This document shows, piece after piece, positions 17,799 to 27,031 of a stretch of 64,000 nt of DNA. The first letter of the stretch is position 1; each line of letters begins with the position of its first letter. Position numbers and translations under genes: made by a program. Below the pieces are notes generated by a model, which saw only the letters and a list, made by a program, of their open reading frames with translations, searched no databases and had not been told where the DNA came from. The stretch is from the NCBI RefSeq assembly GCF_018760365.1, contig NZ_JAHIAB010000006.1, forward strand, positions 1-64,000. The letters are read 5' to 3'. The stretch is from Pseudooceanicola endophyticus (GTDB taxonomy: Bacteria; Pseudomonadota; Alphaproteobacteria; Rhodobacterales; Rhodobacteraceae).

Positions 17799-18122
17799 AT
17801 GAAGGACGTCACTGTCCCGCCAGAGATCATGGCCGAAAACGCCGCCCAGGCCGCTGCCTTCCTGAAGGCGCTGTCACACCAGGGGCGGCTGATGATCCTG
17901 TGCCACCTGAGCAACGGAGAACGCTCGGTCGGCGAGCTCGAGGGACTTCTGGACATGCGACAGGCCGCGGTCAGCCAGATGCTGGCGCGGCTGCGCGAGG
18001 AAGGCTTTGTCACCAACCGCCGGGACGGCAAGGTGATCTACTACCGCCTGAAGGACGAGAATGTCTCGCAGGTGATCGGCCTGCTCTACAAGCTGTTCTG
18101 CGAGGGGCAGCCGGCCGGATGA
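17799..18122 (+). CDS. ArsR/SmtB-family repressor, SqrR/BigR-like thiol sensor
   Basis: A 107-residue winged-helix repressor. Recognition helix region is MRQAAVSQMLARLREEGFV and the wing RRDGKVIYYRL. Cys35 (MILCHL) and Cys101 (LFCEG) are 66 residues apart, the same separation as the redox pair Cys41/Cys107 in the persulfide sensor SqrR and in BigR; the metal-binding ELCVC motif of ArsR is absent. I infer sulfide/persulfide or thiol-oxidant sensing. No sulfide oxidation genes are adjacent, so its targets may be the upstream exporter or distant genes. A palindrome at 17766 is the likely autoregulatory site. Confidence 0.85.
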   Translation: MKDVTVPPEIMAENAAQAAAFLKALSHQGRLMILCHLSNGERSVGELEGLLDMRQAAVSQMLARLREEGFVTNRRDGKVIYYRLKDENVSQVIGLLYKLFCEGQPAG

Positions 18123-18151
18123 CCGGCTCTGCAGACGCCTCCCCGACATGC

Positions 18152-18180
18152 AAACGGCCGCCCCGGGGCGGCCGTTTTCG
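18152..18180. terminator. Two-way terminator
   Basis: A perfect 26-bp palindrome (18152-18177, arm AAACGGCCGCCCC) with TTTT on the plus side and AAA/TTTG on the other. It lies between the convergent ArsR and cold-shock genes and suits both. Confidence 0.85.
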
Positions 18181-18212
18181 TCGGCAGATCTGTCCCGCAG
18201 GACGGATCGAAA

Positions 18213-18419
18213 TCAGTCGAGAGCCAGGTTGACGGCGCTCTCACGGCCATCGCGGCCGGGCTGGATGTCGAAGGTGACCTTCGCGCCATCCTTCAGGCCG
18301 GTCAGGCCCGAACGCTCGACGGCGGAGATGTGGACGAAGACGTCCTTGCTGCCACCCTGGGGTGCGATGAAGCCATAACCCTTGGTGGTGTTGAACCATT
18401 TCACGGTGCCGGTAGCCAT
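18213..18419 (-). CDS. Cold-shock domain protein (CspA family)
   Basis: A 68-residue single-stranded nucleic acid-binding protein. It starts MATGTVKWFNTTKGYGFIAP; RNP1 is KGYGFI and RNP2 is DVFVHIS. ATG 18419 is preceded by AGGAG; longer in-frame readings are unconserved. The ~170 bp upstream, before the GIY-YIG gene, hold no other gene and probably form the long untranslated leader usual for cold-shock mRNAs. Confidence 0.95.
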   Translation of the reverse strand: MATGTVKWFNTTKGYGFIAPQGGSKDVFVHISAVERSGLTGLKDGAKVTFDIQPGRDGRESAVNLALD

Positions 18420-18585
18420 TCCGTGTACTCCTGTTAACTTACCGCCCGCGGAAGTGCGGCGGCTCGGCGTCATGTCGTCACATCGAAGACTGTCGTCGGT
18501 AGAGAACAGGGGGTCGATAGATCGCGCTCGCGCGGGAATCCTTATGGCAGGTTTCGTGAGTCGGGGGAAGAGGGAGGTTGTAACC

Positions 18586-19509
18586 CTACGGCACAGCCTG
18601 ATCCACCTGTGCCGCCTTCCACTCGCCATATGTCATTCCGCTTTCCTTATGGATCCAATCAGCCCTGCCATTGCGCGAAGTGCCGAATAGAAGGACGGAT
18701 GCGGCGCTCGGACTGGAAAGCGCAACATCCTCGAGAAGCCGGAATGACCCTGCCCCGGTTTGCTCTGCCCGTCCGCTTTCCAGCAATTGCGCCCGAAGGG
18801 ACCTCAGCCTTTCTCCGAAAGAGATGGCCTCGGCCATGTCACCGAAAGTTCCGGCCAGCAGGACAAACTCTCCGTCCAGTTCCATGGCCCTGGCATCGAT
18901 GCCCTTCCTCTCATGCCTGAGCAGGAATGTGGGCGCCGCGCCATTGGCCGCTTCGTCATCGGGGCGATGCAGATCGGACTTCAGCACGACAGGCGCAGCG
19001 GCCCTGCGCAACAGGTCGATCCCGATGACCGGCAGAACCAGCTGTATCTCTTCCAGAAAGGCTTCCATGTCCGAAATGTCGGCCCGAGGCAGGCGATCGA
19101 ATTCAGCCGTTTGCTGATTGGTGACATGCGCCTTCTTCGCCGCCTTCGCGACGGCGATCAGCTTGCCCTCCAGAAAAAGCACATGGGCCTTGGTCAGGTT
19201 CATGTCCTTGTTCGTCACGGCAACGAAGCGATCCCAGAACATCTTGTCTGCGGACTTCTCGTGCTCGCGCAGGCGCCGGGAAATATCGTCGCTTTCGCCG
19301 ACATAGATCGACGGCAGATCCGAATCCAGGGAATTGCCCAATAGCATGTACACGCCGGTCCGCTGCAGCTCGGGCAGGGCGATGGCCACATCCAGCTTCG
19401 AACGCGGCGCCGAAATGACGTGACCGGTCCAATTGACGATTTCCGCCGTCACAACGCCCGTCGGGGTGCCTTCGGCCAGAAACAGACGAACGGATCTTCC
19501 TTTGGGCAT
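18586..19509 (-). CDS. GIY-YIG nuclease domain protein with C-terminal DUF4357
   Basis: A 307-residue protein. The GIY-YIG core lies at about residues 50-125: TGVYMLLG, then SIYVGESDDISRRLREHEK with the conserved Arg, then FLEGKLI supplying the catalytic Glu. The C-terminus (SPSAASVLLFGTSRNGRADW) matches the DUF4357 pattern. Such proteins are scattered in bacteria, often in variable regions, and function as uncharacterised nucleases or accessory factors. Start at ATG 19509 with AAAGGA upstream. Base composition appears noticeably less GC-rich than its neighbours, with more varied codons (for example ATA, AAA), suggesting transfer. It lies between csp and ettA with no partner genes. Confidence 0.85.
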   Translation of the reverse strand: MPKGRSVRLFLAEGTPTGVVTAEIVNWTGHVISAPRSKLDVAIALPELQRTGVYMLLGNSLDSDLPSIYVGESDDISRRLREHEKSADKMFWDRFVAVTNKDMNLTKAHVLFLEGKLIAVAKAAKKAHVTNQQTAEFDRLPRADISDMEAFLEEIQLVLPVIGIDLLRRAAAPVVLKSDLHRPDDEAANGAAPTFLLRHERKGIDARAMELDGEFVLLAGTFGDMAEAISFGERLRSLRAQLLESGRAEQTGAGSFRLLEDVALSSPSAASVLLFGTSRNGRADWIHKESGMTYGEWKAAQVDQAVP

Positions 19510-19554
19510 TTGAGCATCCTTTTCAGACGCCCAATACAATCACCCTTTCGGGCA

Positions 19555-19583
19555 AAGAAAAAGGCGGCCCGGAGGCCGCCTTT
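19555..19583 (-). terminator. ettA terminator
   Basis: AAAGGCGGCC (19560-19569) and GGCCGCCTTT (19574-19583) form a 10-bp stem with a 4-base loop; on the minus strand it ends in a run of T residues (19562-19555 region). It starts 6 bp after the ettA stop. Confidence 0.85.
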
Positions 19584-19588
19584 CCAAT

Positions 19589-21244
19589 TCAGCGTGCGAA
19601 CTTCTTGTACTTGATCCGCTTCGGCTCAAGCGCGTCCGGGCCCAGCCGGCGCTTCTTGTCCTCTTCATAATCCTCGAAGTTGCCCTCGAACCATTCCACA
19701 TGGGCCTCGCCCTCGAAGGCGAGGATGTGGGTGCAGATCCGGTCAAGGAAGAAACGGTCGTGCGAGATCACCACCGCGCAGCCGGCGAAATCGACAAGCG
19801 CGTCTTCCAGCGCCCGCAGCGTTTCCACGTCGAGGTCGTTGGTCGGTTCGTCGAGCAGCAGCACGTTGCCGCCCGAGCGCAGCAGGCGCGCCATGTGGAC
19901 GCGGTTGCGCTCACCGCCCGAGAGCAGGGAGACCTTCTTCTGCTGGTCGCCGCCCTTGAAGTTGAAGGCCGAGCAATAGGCCCGCGCGTTCACCTCGGCA
20001 TCGCCCAGCTTGATGATGTCCTGACCGTCGGCAATGGCTTCCCAGACGTTGGCGTTGGGGTCCAGATCGTCGCGCGACTGGTCCACATAGGACAGTTTCA
20101 CCGTGTCACCGAACTCGACCGAACCCTCGTCGGGCTGTTCCTGCCCGGTCAGCATCTTGAAGAGCGTGGTCTTACCCGCGCCGTTCGGACCGATGACGCC
20201 CACGATGCCGCCCGGCGGCAGCGCAAAGCTCAGCCCCTCGACCAGAAGCTTGTCGCCCATGGCCTTCTTCAGGCCTTCGACCTCGATCACCTTGTTGCCA
20301 AGGCGCGGGCCGTTCGGGATGACGATCTGGGCATTCGCCAGCTTCTCGCGCTCGGACTGGTTCGCCATCTCGTTGTAGGCGTTGATCCGGGCCTTGGACT
20401 TGGCCTGACGGGCCTTGGCGCCCTGGCGCATCCATTCCAGTTCGCGCGACAGGGTCTTTTGCTTGGCCTTGTCCTCGCGGGCTTCCTGCTCCAGCCGCTT
20501 GGCCTTCTGCTCCAGCCAGCTGGAATAGTTGCCCTCGTAGGGGATGCCGCGGCCGCGATCCAGCTCAAGGATCCAGCCGGTGATGTCATCCAGGAAGTAG
20601 CGGTCGTGGGTGACGCACAGGATCGTGCCCTTGTAGTCGATCAGGTGCTGCTGCAGCCAGGCGATGGTTTCCGCATCGAGGTGGTTGGTCGGTTCGTCGA
20701 GCAGCAGCATGTCGGGCGCTTCGAGCAGCAGCTTGCACAGCGCCACGCGGCGCTTTTCACCGCCCGAAAGCTGGGTCACGTCGGCATCGTCGGGGGGGCA
20801 GCGTAGCGCCTCCATCGAGACATCGACCTGGCTGTCCAGATCCCACAGGTTCTGGCTGTCGATCTCGTCCTGGAGCTGGGCCATCTCGTCGGCGGTCTCG
20901 TCCGAGTAGTTCATCGCCAGTTCGTTGTAGCGGTCCAGGATGTCCTTCTTCGCCTTCACGCCCAGCATGACGTTGCCGCGCACGTCCAGGTTCGGATCCA
21001 GCTCGGGCTCCTGCGGCAGGTAGCCGACCTTGGCGCCTTCCGCATGCCAGGCCTCGCCCTGGAAGTCCTTGTCCCAGCCCGCCATGATCTTCAGCAGGGT
21101 CGATTTACCGGCGCCGTTGACGCCGACCACCCCGATCTTCACCCCGGGGAGGAAGTTCAGGTGGATATTTTCAAAGCACTTCTTGCCACCCGGATAGGTC
21201 TTGGAGACGCCGGACATGTGGTAAACGTACTGATAGGCGGCCAT
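19589..21244 (-). CDS. ettA: Energy-dependent translational throttle protein EttA (ABC-F)
   Basis: A 551-residue ABC-F protein: two ATPase domains, no membrane part, acting on the ribosomal E site. Walker A motifs are GVNGAGKST and GPNGAGKTT; signatures are LSGGEKRRVALCK and LSGGERNRVHMARL; both are followed by LLLDEPTN. The linker between domains is the long basic helical P-site tether (WLEQKAKRLEQEA...). Opening MAAYQYVYHMSGVSKTYPGG is the standard EttA start; ATG 21244 has GGAGG upstream. Confidence 0.95.
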   Translation of the reverse strand: MAAYQYVYHMSGVSKTYPGGKKCFENIHLNFLPGVKIGVVGVNGAGKSTLLKIMAGWDKDFQGEAWHAEGAKVGYLPQEPELDPNLDVRGNVMLGVKAKKDILDRYNELAMNYSDETADEMAQLQDEIDSQNLWDLDSQVDVSMEALRCPPDDADVTQLSGGEKRRVALCKLLLEAPDMLLLDEPTNHLDAETIAWLQQHLIDYKGTILCVTHDRYFLDDITGWILELDRGRGIPYEGNYSSWLEQKAKRLEQEAREDKAKQKTLSRELEWMRQGAKARQAKSKARINAYNEMANQSEREKLANAQIVIPNGPRLGNKVIEVEGLKKAMGDKLLVEGLSFALPPGGIVGVIGPNGAGKTTLFKMLTGQEQPDEGSVEFGDTVKLSYVDQSRDDLDPNANVWEAIADGQDIIKLGDAEVNARAYCSAFNFKGGDQQKKVSLLSGGERNRVHMARLLRSGGNVLLLDEPTNDLDVETLRALEDALVDFAGCAVVISHDRFFLDRICTHILAFEGEAHVEWFEGNFEDYEEDKKRRLGPDALEPKRIKYKKFAR

Positions 21245-21412
21245 GAGATCCTCCGTTATCGCTTGGGCGCCTAGATACGCGGGGCGCGGCACTTTCACAA
21301 TTCCCCCGGCGAAAAATCCCGGATGCGGATCTGCGGCCCCGGCGGCGGTTTACGGGCCCCTAACCGAATCGTCCCATCGTCTGCGCCGGGTCCGCCTGCC
21401 GGGCCGGACCGC

Positions 21413-22822
21413 ATGGGGGATGAAGGCTTGACCATCGAGACCGAGATCAAGAGGTGGAACAAGGAAGAGCAGCAGCTTGGCGAACAGGTCCGTTCGCTGA
21501 TCGAGGGAGAGCTGCGCCAGATCCTCGTGCGGGCCTACCGGGTGGTCGCGCCCGACATGGCTTCCATGTCCGAGGATCTCTACCAGAAGGAGCTGCGCAA
21601 GTTCCGCCGCATCTCGACCGGCGACTTCTCGGATGCCTATTTTCGCGAGCAGGCCGAGATCGCCGCCGACATCGCCCAGAAGATCAATTTCCCGACCTAT
21701 CTTCAGGGCTACGGCCATTATGCCGGCGGCCTGATGGCGGCGCTGGCCGCCGCAACCAAGGACATGAAGACCGCCCGCCAGCAGCAGCTGTTCAACCAGC
21801 TCAGCATGGGAATCTTCGCCGACGTGGCCGTCGCCATGCACCATTTCTTCGAGGCGGAGGCCAAGGCCGACCACAAGGCGATGGAGGTGCTGGGGCGCGC
21901 GATGCGCAACCTGGCCGCCGGCGACCTGACCCATCGCGTGGGCGAGGAGGCTCCGAAGAAGATCGAGCGCGCCAGGCAGGATTTCAACGAGGCGATGGAG
22001 ACGCTTCAGGCCACGCTGAGCGACATTGCCACCAGTTCGGCCGAAGTGCAGATGGGCAGCCAGCACATCGCCTCGGCGCTGGAGGCGCTCTCGACCCGGA
22101 CGGAACGCCAGGCGGCGGCGATGGACACCAGCCATGCCTCGCTCGACCGGGTCAGCCAGACGGTGAAGAGCACCGCCGACGGCGCCCGCAAGGCCTCTGC
22201 CGCCGCGACCGAGGCCCATGACATGGTCTCGCGCTCCAGCGACGGCATGACCCAGACCCAGGCGGCCATGCAGGAGATCCTGACCAGTTCGAAGGAGATC
22301 GCCAATATCGTCTCGGTCATCGACACGATCGCCATGCAGACCAACCTGCTGGCCCTGAACGCCGGCGTGGAGGCCGCCCGCGCCGGCGAGGCCGGGCGCG
22401 GCTTCGCCGTGGTCGCGACCGAGGTCCGCTCGCTGGCGCATCGCTCGGCGGAGGCCGCCAAGACCATCCGGGACCTGATCGAGCAGAGCTCCAAGCATGT
22501 TTCGCGTGGTGGCAAGCTGGTGGACGAGACCAGCCAGGCGCTCGGGATGACGCGCGACAAGGTCGGAGAGATCAACGCCCTGCTGCGGGCGATCCGCAGC
22601 TCTGCCGAAGAGCAGGAGGGCAGCATTTCCCAGATCAGCAGCGCCATCAGCCAGAGCAGCGATTTCACCCAGCAGAATGCCTCGATGTCGGAGGAGACCT
22701 CGGCAGAGGCGGTCCGGCTGCGCGATCAGTCGGATGTGCTGAGCGGGCTGATCGGACAGTTCCGCGTCGAGGGCGGCGGCGCGCATGGGCGCGATCCCGC
22801 CGGCGAGCGCCGCACCGGCTGA
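21413..22822 (+). CDS. Soluble methyl-accepting chemotaxis protein with globin-like sensor
   Basis: A ~469-residue cytoplasmic chemoreceptor with no membrane segments. Residues ~10-170 resemble the protoglobin fold of globin-coupled sensors ([17 protein letters not shown], then [16 protein letters not shown]). A short HAMP-like part follows ([16 protein letters not shown]), then the signalling helices with the hairpin tip [19 protein letters not shown] / [20 protein letters not shown]. My alignment to HemAT by eye puts no His at the proximal haem position, so haem binding is uncertain. Start at ATG 21413 (a TTG at 21428 is an alternative). No che genes adjacent. Confidence 0.88.
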   Translation: MGDEGLTIETEIKRWNKEEQQLGEQVRSLIEGELRQILVRAYRVVAPDMASMSEDLYQKELRKFRRISTGDFSDAYFREQAEIAADIAQKINFPTYLQGYGHYAGGLMAALAAATKDMKTARQQQLFNQLSMGIFADVAVAMHHFFEAEAKADHKAMEVLGRAMRNLAAGDLTHRVGEEAPKKIERARQDFNEAMETLQATLSDIATSSAEVQMGSQHIASALEALSTRTERQAAAMDTSHASLDRVSQTVKSTADGARKASAAATEAHDMVSRSSDGMTQTQAAMQEILTSSKEIANIVSVIDTIAMQTNLLALNAGVEAARAGEAGRGFAVVATEVRSLAHRSAEAAKTIRDLIEQSSKHVSRGGKLVDETSQALGMTRDKVGEINALLRAIRSSAEEQEGSISQISSAISQSSDFTQQNASMSEETSAEAVRLRDQSDVLSGLIGQFRVEGGGAHGRDPAGERRTG

Positions 22823-23014
22823 GCGGCCCGTATCGGGCGCCCTCACCCTGCCCCGCCCCGCCTGCCCCGCGTCGCCCTGCCCTGATGCAGGACCGGCTGG
22901 CTGCCGCCCGGGCCGGCACGGGCTGCCAAGAGCTGAGGAGGGGAGACAGGGGCGGATACGGAACTGCGCCCGCCCCCGGACGTTGATCCCGGCAAAGGGA
23001 GAGGCGCCAGCACG

Positions 23015-24343
23015 ATGACAGACCAGACCGTCCGCCAGCCAGCCCAGCCGGATAGCCCCGAGGAGGCGCGCACCCGGCGGGACATGGCCCGCAACCGGTA
23101 CCTGCAGCGGATCTACGTGGCGCTGTCGGCGCTGGCGATCCTGTTCGGCTTCTGGTCGATCTCCCTCGCCAAGGTGGTGGTTCTGCCCATCGTCCTGGGC
23201 CTGCTGATCGCCCTGACCCTGGCCCCCTTCATGCGCTTCCTGGGACGGCTGCGCGTGCCGCAGGCCCTGGCGGCGATGCTGCTGATCTTCTCGATCGGCG
23301 GCGCCTCGGCCTACGGCATGTACATGCTGCGCGTGCCCGCCCAGGTGCTGCTGGAGGAAACCCCCAAGATCCAGACCGAGCTGCGCATCAAGCTGTGGAG
23401 CGTCATGCGCAACGTCGACAAGATGCAGGCCGCCACCGAAGAGCTGAAGCAGATGGCCTCGGGGGGCAACAACGGCAATGCCACCGACACCCGGGTCATC
23501 GTGCAGAACGGCCCCTCGCTGCTGCGCAGTGCCGCTGCCTCGGCCGCGGGCACCGGTTCGACCGTCATCGTCGCCCTGCTGCTGGCGATGTTCCTTCTCG
23601 CCAGTGGCGGGATGTTCCGGCACAAGTTCATCGATTCCTTCCCCGATTTCGCCTCCAAGCGGCGCGCCATGCGGATCAGCCGCGACGTGGAGCGGCAGAT
23701 CTCGCGCTATCTGGCCGCGATCACGGTGATCAACGCAGGCCTCGGGCTGGCCATCGGCGGGGCGCTGCACCTCATGCACATGCCCTATGCGCTGCTTTGG
23801 GGGGTGGCCGCCTTCGCGCTGAACTACCTGCCCTATCTGGGCGCCGTGGTGGGGATCGCCGCCTCCGGCGCGTTGGCGCTGGTGACCTTCGACAGCACCG
23901 GCCAGGCGCTGCTTGTGCCGCTGACCTACATGATCCTGACCTCCCTCGAGGGACAGATCCTGACCCCCTGGGTGGTGGGGCGGCACCTGCAGCTGAACAC
24001 CCCGGCGGTCTTCCTGGCGGTGATCTTCTGGGCCTGGCTCTGGGGCATCGCGGGGGCGCTGCTGGCCGTGCCCTTCCTGGTGATGATCAAGGTGGTCTGC
24101 GACAATGTTCCCGAACTCTCGGTGGTGGCGCGGTTCCTTGATGGCGATGACGGCCCCACGCTCAGCCGGGCGGAACGCCGCCGCCGCCGCCGCGCCCGGG
24201 CCGAGGCCGCCCGCCAGCGCCAGGCGCTGCGCTCGCCCGCCCATGTCATCCTGCCGGCCGAGACCGATCCCCCCATCGGCGCAGCCGCCGGCCATGGCCC
24301 GACCCCGGGCCTGCAGCCGATGAAAGCCCCGCCGCGGGCCTGA
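23015..24343 (+). CDS. AI-2E/PerM-family transporter
   Basis: A 442-residue membrane protein of the AI-2 exporter (UPF0118/PerM) superfamily. Two N-terminal hydrophobic segments (IYVALSALAILFGFWSISL, VVLPIVLGLLIALTLAPF), a polar middle region, then five to six more segments; the family block LTPWVVGRHLQLNTPAVFLAV is present near residue 320. The C-terminal ~70 residues are a soluble, Arg-rich tail (ERRRRRRARAEAARQR) not seen in shorter homologues. Substrate unknown; related proteins are linked to autoinducer export or Na+/H+ antiport. 192 bp separate it from the chemoreceptor. Confidence 0.85.
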   Translation: MTDQTVRQPAQPDSPEEARTRRDMARNRYLQRIYVALSALAILFGFWSISLAKVVVLPIVLGLLIALTLAPFMRFLGRLRVPQALAAMLLIFSIGGASAYGMYMLRVPAQVLLEETPKIQTELRIKLWSVMRNVDKMQAATEELKQMASGGNNGNATDTRVIVQNGPSLLRSAAASAAGTGSTVIVALLLAMFLLASGGMFRHKFIDSFPDFASKRRAMRISRDVERQISRYLAAITVINAGLGLAIGGALHLMHMPYALLWGVAAFALNYLPYLGAVVGIAASGALALVTFDSTGQALLVPLTYMILTSLEGQILTPWVVGRHLQLNTPAVFLAVIFWAWLWGIAGALLAVPFLVMIKVVCDNVPELSVVARFLDGDDGPTLSRAERRRRRRARAEAARQRQALRSPAHVILPAETDPPIGAAAGHGPTPGLQPMKAPPRA

Positions 24344-24478
24344 GCCCGCGCAGCAAAAGATCTGGGCCCGAAGCCCTCACAACCGGACATCAGGGCCCGA
24401 GCCCGCATACCGGAACGGCAGGAAGCCATTTGACTTTCCCGCGCCTTGCGTCACAAAGCCAAGTCTGATGACAGCCCC

Positions 24479-25135
24479 GTGACACGCCACGCAAGGAGCC
24501 CGCCCTTGGCCCCGCCCCCGACGCGCACCGGAACCCGGACGTTCCCGCTGGCCCGGCCGGGCCAGAGTATCGGCCTGTTGGGCGGCTCTTTCGATCCGCC
24601 CCATCACGGGCATGTCCACATTACCCTTGCGGCACTCCGCGCCTTCGACCTTGATCAGGTCTGGTGGCTGGTCAGTCCCGGCAACCCCCTGAAATCGCGG
24701 GGCCCCGCCCCGATGCAGGACCGGCTGGACGCCGCCCGCCGGCTGCTGGATCACCCGCGTGTGAAGATCACCGATCTGGAAGCACGGACCGGGACACGAT
24801 ACACCGCAGAAACGTTGCGCGCCCTGGGGCCACTCTACCCGGGCGTGCGGTTCACCTGGCTCATGGGGGCAGACAACCTCGTGCAATTCGACCGCTGGCA
24901 GGAATGGCGCTGGATCATGGAGACCTTTCCCCTGGGCGTGCTGGCCCGCCCCGGAGAACGTCTTGGGGCGCGGACCTCGCGGGCGGCCCGGATCTATCGG
25001 GACCATCGCCTGCCCGCCGTGCAGAGCCATCTTCTGGCGCGCAGCGCGGCACCGGCCTGGTGCTTCGTGAATGTGCCACTGGTTTCCATTTCCTCAACCC
25101 TCCTGCGTCAGCGTGGCGAATGGCAGCAGGGTTGA
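24479..25135 (+). CDS. nadD: Nicotinate-nucleotide adenylyltransferase, NadD
   Basis: Makes nicotinate adenine dinucleotide from NaMN and ATP in NAD synthesis. The nucleotidyltransferase motif [15 protein letters not shown], the VSPGNPLKS loop and C-terminal [12 protein letters not shown] (the ISSTxxR motif) are clear. N-terminus is uncertain: I use GTG 24479 (218 residues); a TTG at 24446 is in frame, and the conserved core begins only at [10 protein letters not shown]. dacB follows 70 bp later in the same direction. Confidence 0.93.
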   Translation: MTRHARSPPLAPPPTRTGTRTFPLARPGQSIGLLGGSFDPPHHGHVHITLAALRAFDLDQVWWLVSPGNPLKSRGPAPMQDRLDAARRLLDHPRVKITDLEARTGTRYTAETLRALGPLYPGVRFTWLMGADNLVQFDRWQEWRWIMETFPLGVLARPGERLGARTSRAARIYRDHRLPAVQSHLLARSAAPAWCFVNVPLVSISSTLLRQRGEWQQG

Positions 25136-25205
25136 AACCGTCCCGCCCCAACCGCAGACCCGAGACCCGGCACCGCATCGGTGCCCCCGAGACAGGAGTG
25201 CGCCC

Positions 25206-26744
25206 GTGACGAGCGCCGCCTTCACCCGACGCGCCGCCCTGCGCAGCCTGCTGGGCGGCGCCATGGCCGCATCCGCCCTGCCCGCCTATGCCGCCGGCAT
25301 CCCCGAGGCCCTGCGCCCGAAGAAACGCCCCTCCGGGCTAAGCGCGCAACCCGCCGCCGCCACCGCCTCGGAGGTTACCAGCAGCGGGCTGACCCATGCG
25401 GTGGAGTCGGTGAACGTGCCCGGCGACAGCGCCTGCATCGTGCACAACCTGACCACCGGAGAGACGCTGGAAAGCTATCACGGCGATCACCCGATGGCCC
25501 CGGCCAGCGTCGCCAAGACCATGACCAGCATGTACGCGCTGGAGCATCTGGGCGCCGATCACCGGTTCCAGACCCGGCTGCTGACCACCGGGCTGATCGA
25601 CAACGGCGTGCTGAAGGGCGACCTGATCCTGGCGGGGGGCGGCGATCCGGTGCTGGATACCCAGGACCTGGGCGAACTGGCCGCGCAGCTGCGCGCCGTC
25701 GGCATCCATTCGGTGGAAGGCGCCTTCCAGTACTACGGCAAGGCCCTGCCCGAGACCCGCAACATCGACCCCGGCCAGCCCTATCACGTCAGCTACAACC
25801 CGGGGATCTCGGGGCTGAACCTGAACTTCAACCGCGTCTACTTCGATTGGAAGAAGGTCGGCGGCAAGTTCCAGATCTCCATGCAGGCCCCCGCCGGACG
25901 CTACCGTCCGGGGGTCGAGATCGCGACGATGGAGATCGTCGACCAGTCCGAAAGCGTCTTCACCTGGGAGGACAGGGACGGCAAGGATGTCTGGACGGTG
26001 CTGCGCAGCGCGCTGAACGACGATGGCGCGCGCTGGCTGCCGGTGACCCGTCCCGCCGCCTACACGGCCGAGGTCTTTGCGACGCTCGCGCGCTCCAACG
26101 GGATCGTCCTGGGCACGCCCGAAGCGCTGGATGCGCTGCCGGGTGACGCCTACCAGATCGCGCAGCACGAAAGCCAGACGCTGGACGCGATCCTGAAGGA
26201 CATGCTGTTCTACTCGACCAATGTCACCGCCGAGATCGTCGGCGTCTCGACCACGATCAAGCTGACCGGACAGATCCCGCCCACGCTGGATGTCTCGGCG
26301 CGCTACCTCAGCGCCTGGGCGCGGCAGCGCTTTGGCATGAAAGAGGTCGACATGGTCGATCATTCCGGGCTGGGCGATGCCTCGCGCGTGTCGGTGCGCG
26401 ACCTGGCGACGATGCTGAATTCGAAAAGCGCGCAGGTGCAGCTGCATCCGCTGCTGAAGGTCATCCCGCTGCGCAAGGGCGGCAAGTCCGTCGATCCGCA
26501 CCACCCTTACAAGGTCGAGGCGAAGACCGGCACGCTGAACTTCGTCAGTGCCCTGGCGGGCTACGAGACCGCGCCGAACGGCCACAAGCTGGTCTTCGCG
26601 ATCATCTCCAACAACCTGCCGAAGCGGGATGAGCTGACGCGCAACCAGAAGGAACACCCGCCGGGCGGCGCGCAATGGCTGGGCCGGGCACGCTACCTAC
26701 AGCAGAACCTGATGGAACGCTGGGGCGGGATGTACAAACCCTGA
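25206..26744 (+). CDS. dacB: D-Ala-D-Ala carboxypeptidase/endopeptidase, PBP4 (DacB) family
   Basis: A 512-residue peptidase S13 family protein acting in the periplasm on peptidoglycan stems and cross-links. The three penicillin-binding motifs are APASVAKTM (Ser101, Lys104), YSTNVTAE (SxN) and EAKTGTLNF (KTG). The N-terminus has a twin-arginine-like signal: TRRAALRSLLGG, a hydrophobic stretch and ALPAYAA as cleavage site, which suggests Tat export. GTG start at 25206 is preceded by AGGAG. It probably shares a transcript with nadD. Confidence 0.93.
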   Translation: MTSAAFTRRAALRSLLGGAMAASALPAYAAGIPEALRPKKRPSGLSAQPAAATASEVTSSGLTHAVESVNVPGDSACIVHNLTTGETLESYHGDHPMAPASVAKTMTSMYALEHLGADHRFQTRLLTTGLIDNGVLKGDLILAGGGDPVLDTQDLGELAAQLRAVGIHSVEGAFQYYGKALPETRNIDPGQPYHVSYNPGISGLNLNFNRVYFDWKKVGGKFQISMQAPAGRYRPGVEIATMEIVDQSESVFTWEDRDGKDVWTVLRSALNDDGARWLPVTRPAAYTAEVFATLARSNGIVLGTPEALDALPGDAYQIAQHESQTLDAILKDMLFYSTNVTAEIVGVSTTIKLTGQIPPTLDVSARYLSAWARQRFGMKEVDMVDHSGLGDASRVSVRDLATMLNSKSAQVQLHPLLKVIPLRKGGKSVDPHHPYKVEAKTGTLNFVSALAGYETAPNGHKLVFAIISNNLPKRDELTRNQKEHPPGGAQWLGRARYLQQNLMERWGGMYKP

Positions 26745-26791
26745 GGATCCGCAGGCGCGGTTCCCGGGGCGGGAGGTGATGAGTCGGCGGC

Positions 26792-26920
26792 TCAGTAGCG
26801 CATCGCCGGCAGCTCGGTCGAGACGGCGCCGGCGAGGGCGCCGGAATGGTCCGTCATCGCTCCGTAGACCGGGACGAGGCAGAGAAGCACGAGACCGCCG
26901 AACAGGATGACGCGGCGCAT
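26792..26920 (-). CDS. Small membrane or secreted peptide (42 aa)
   Basis: An ORF too short for usual cut-offs. It reads MRRVILFGGLVLLCLVPVYG and then AMTDHSGALAGAVSTELPAMRY: two arginines, a 16-residue hydrophobic segment and a short polar tail. AGAGG lies 8 bases ahead of the ATG at 26920, and the frame has GC-rich third positions like its neighbours. Could be a single-pass membrane peptide or a secreted peptide with an uncleaved or cleaved signal. No function can be given. It sits alone between dacB and terB. Confidence 0.6.
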   Translation of the reverse strand: MRRVILFGGLVLLCLVPVYGAMTDHSGALAGAVSTELPAMRY

Positions 26921-27031
26921 GGGGGGACCTCTGAAGCTGTTCACGCTTCAGAAGATGGGCGCCCGGGTCCGCCGATCAAGCGACGGGCGCCCCGGGGCGG
27001 GTCACGAAGCGTTACAATGCGCACGCGCCCC

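Noticed and set aside
21350-24295. 981-codon minus-strand ORF opposite the chemoreceptor and AI-2E permease
   Set aside because: Low-complexity His/Gly/Asp/Gln composition and conflict with two well-recognised genes.
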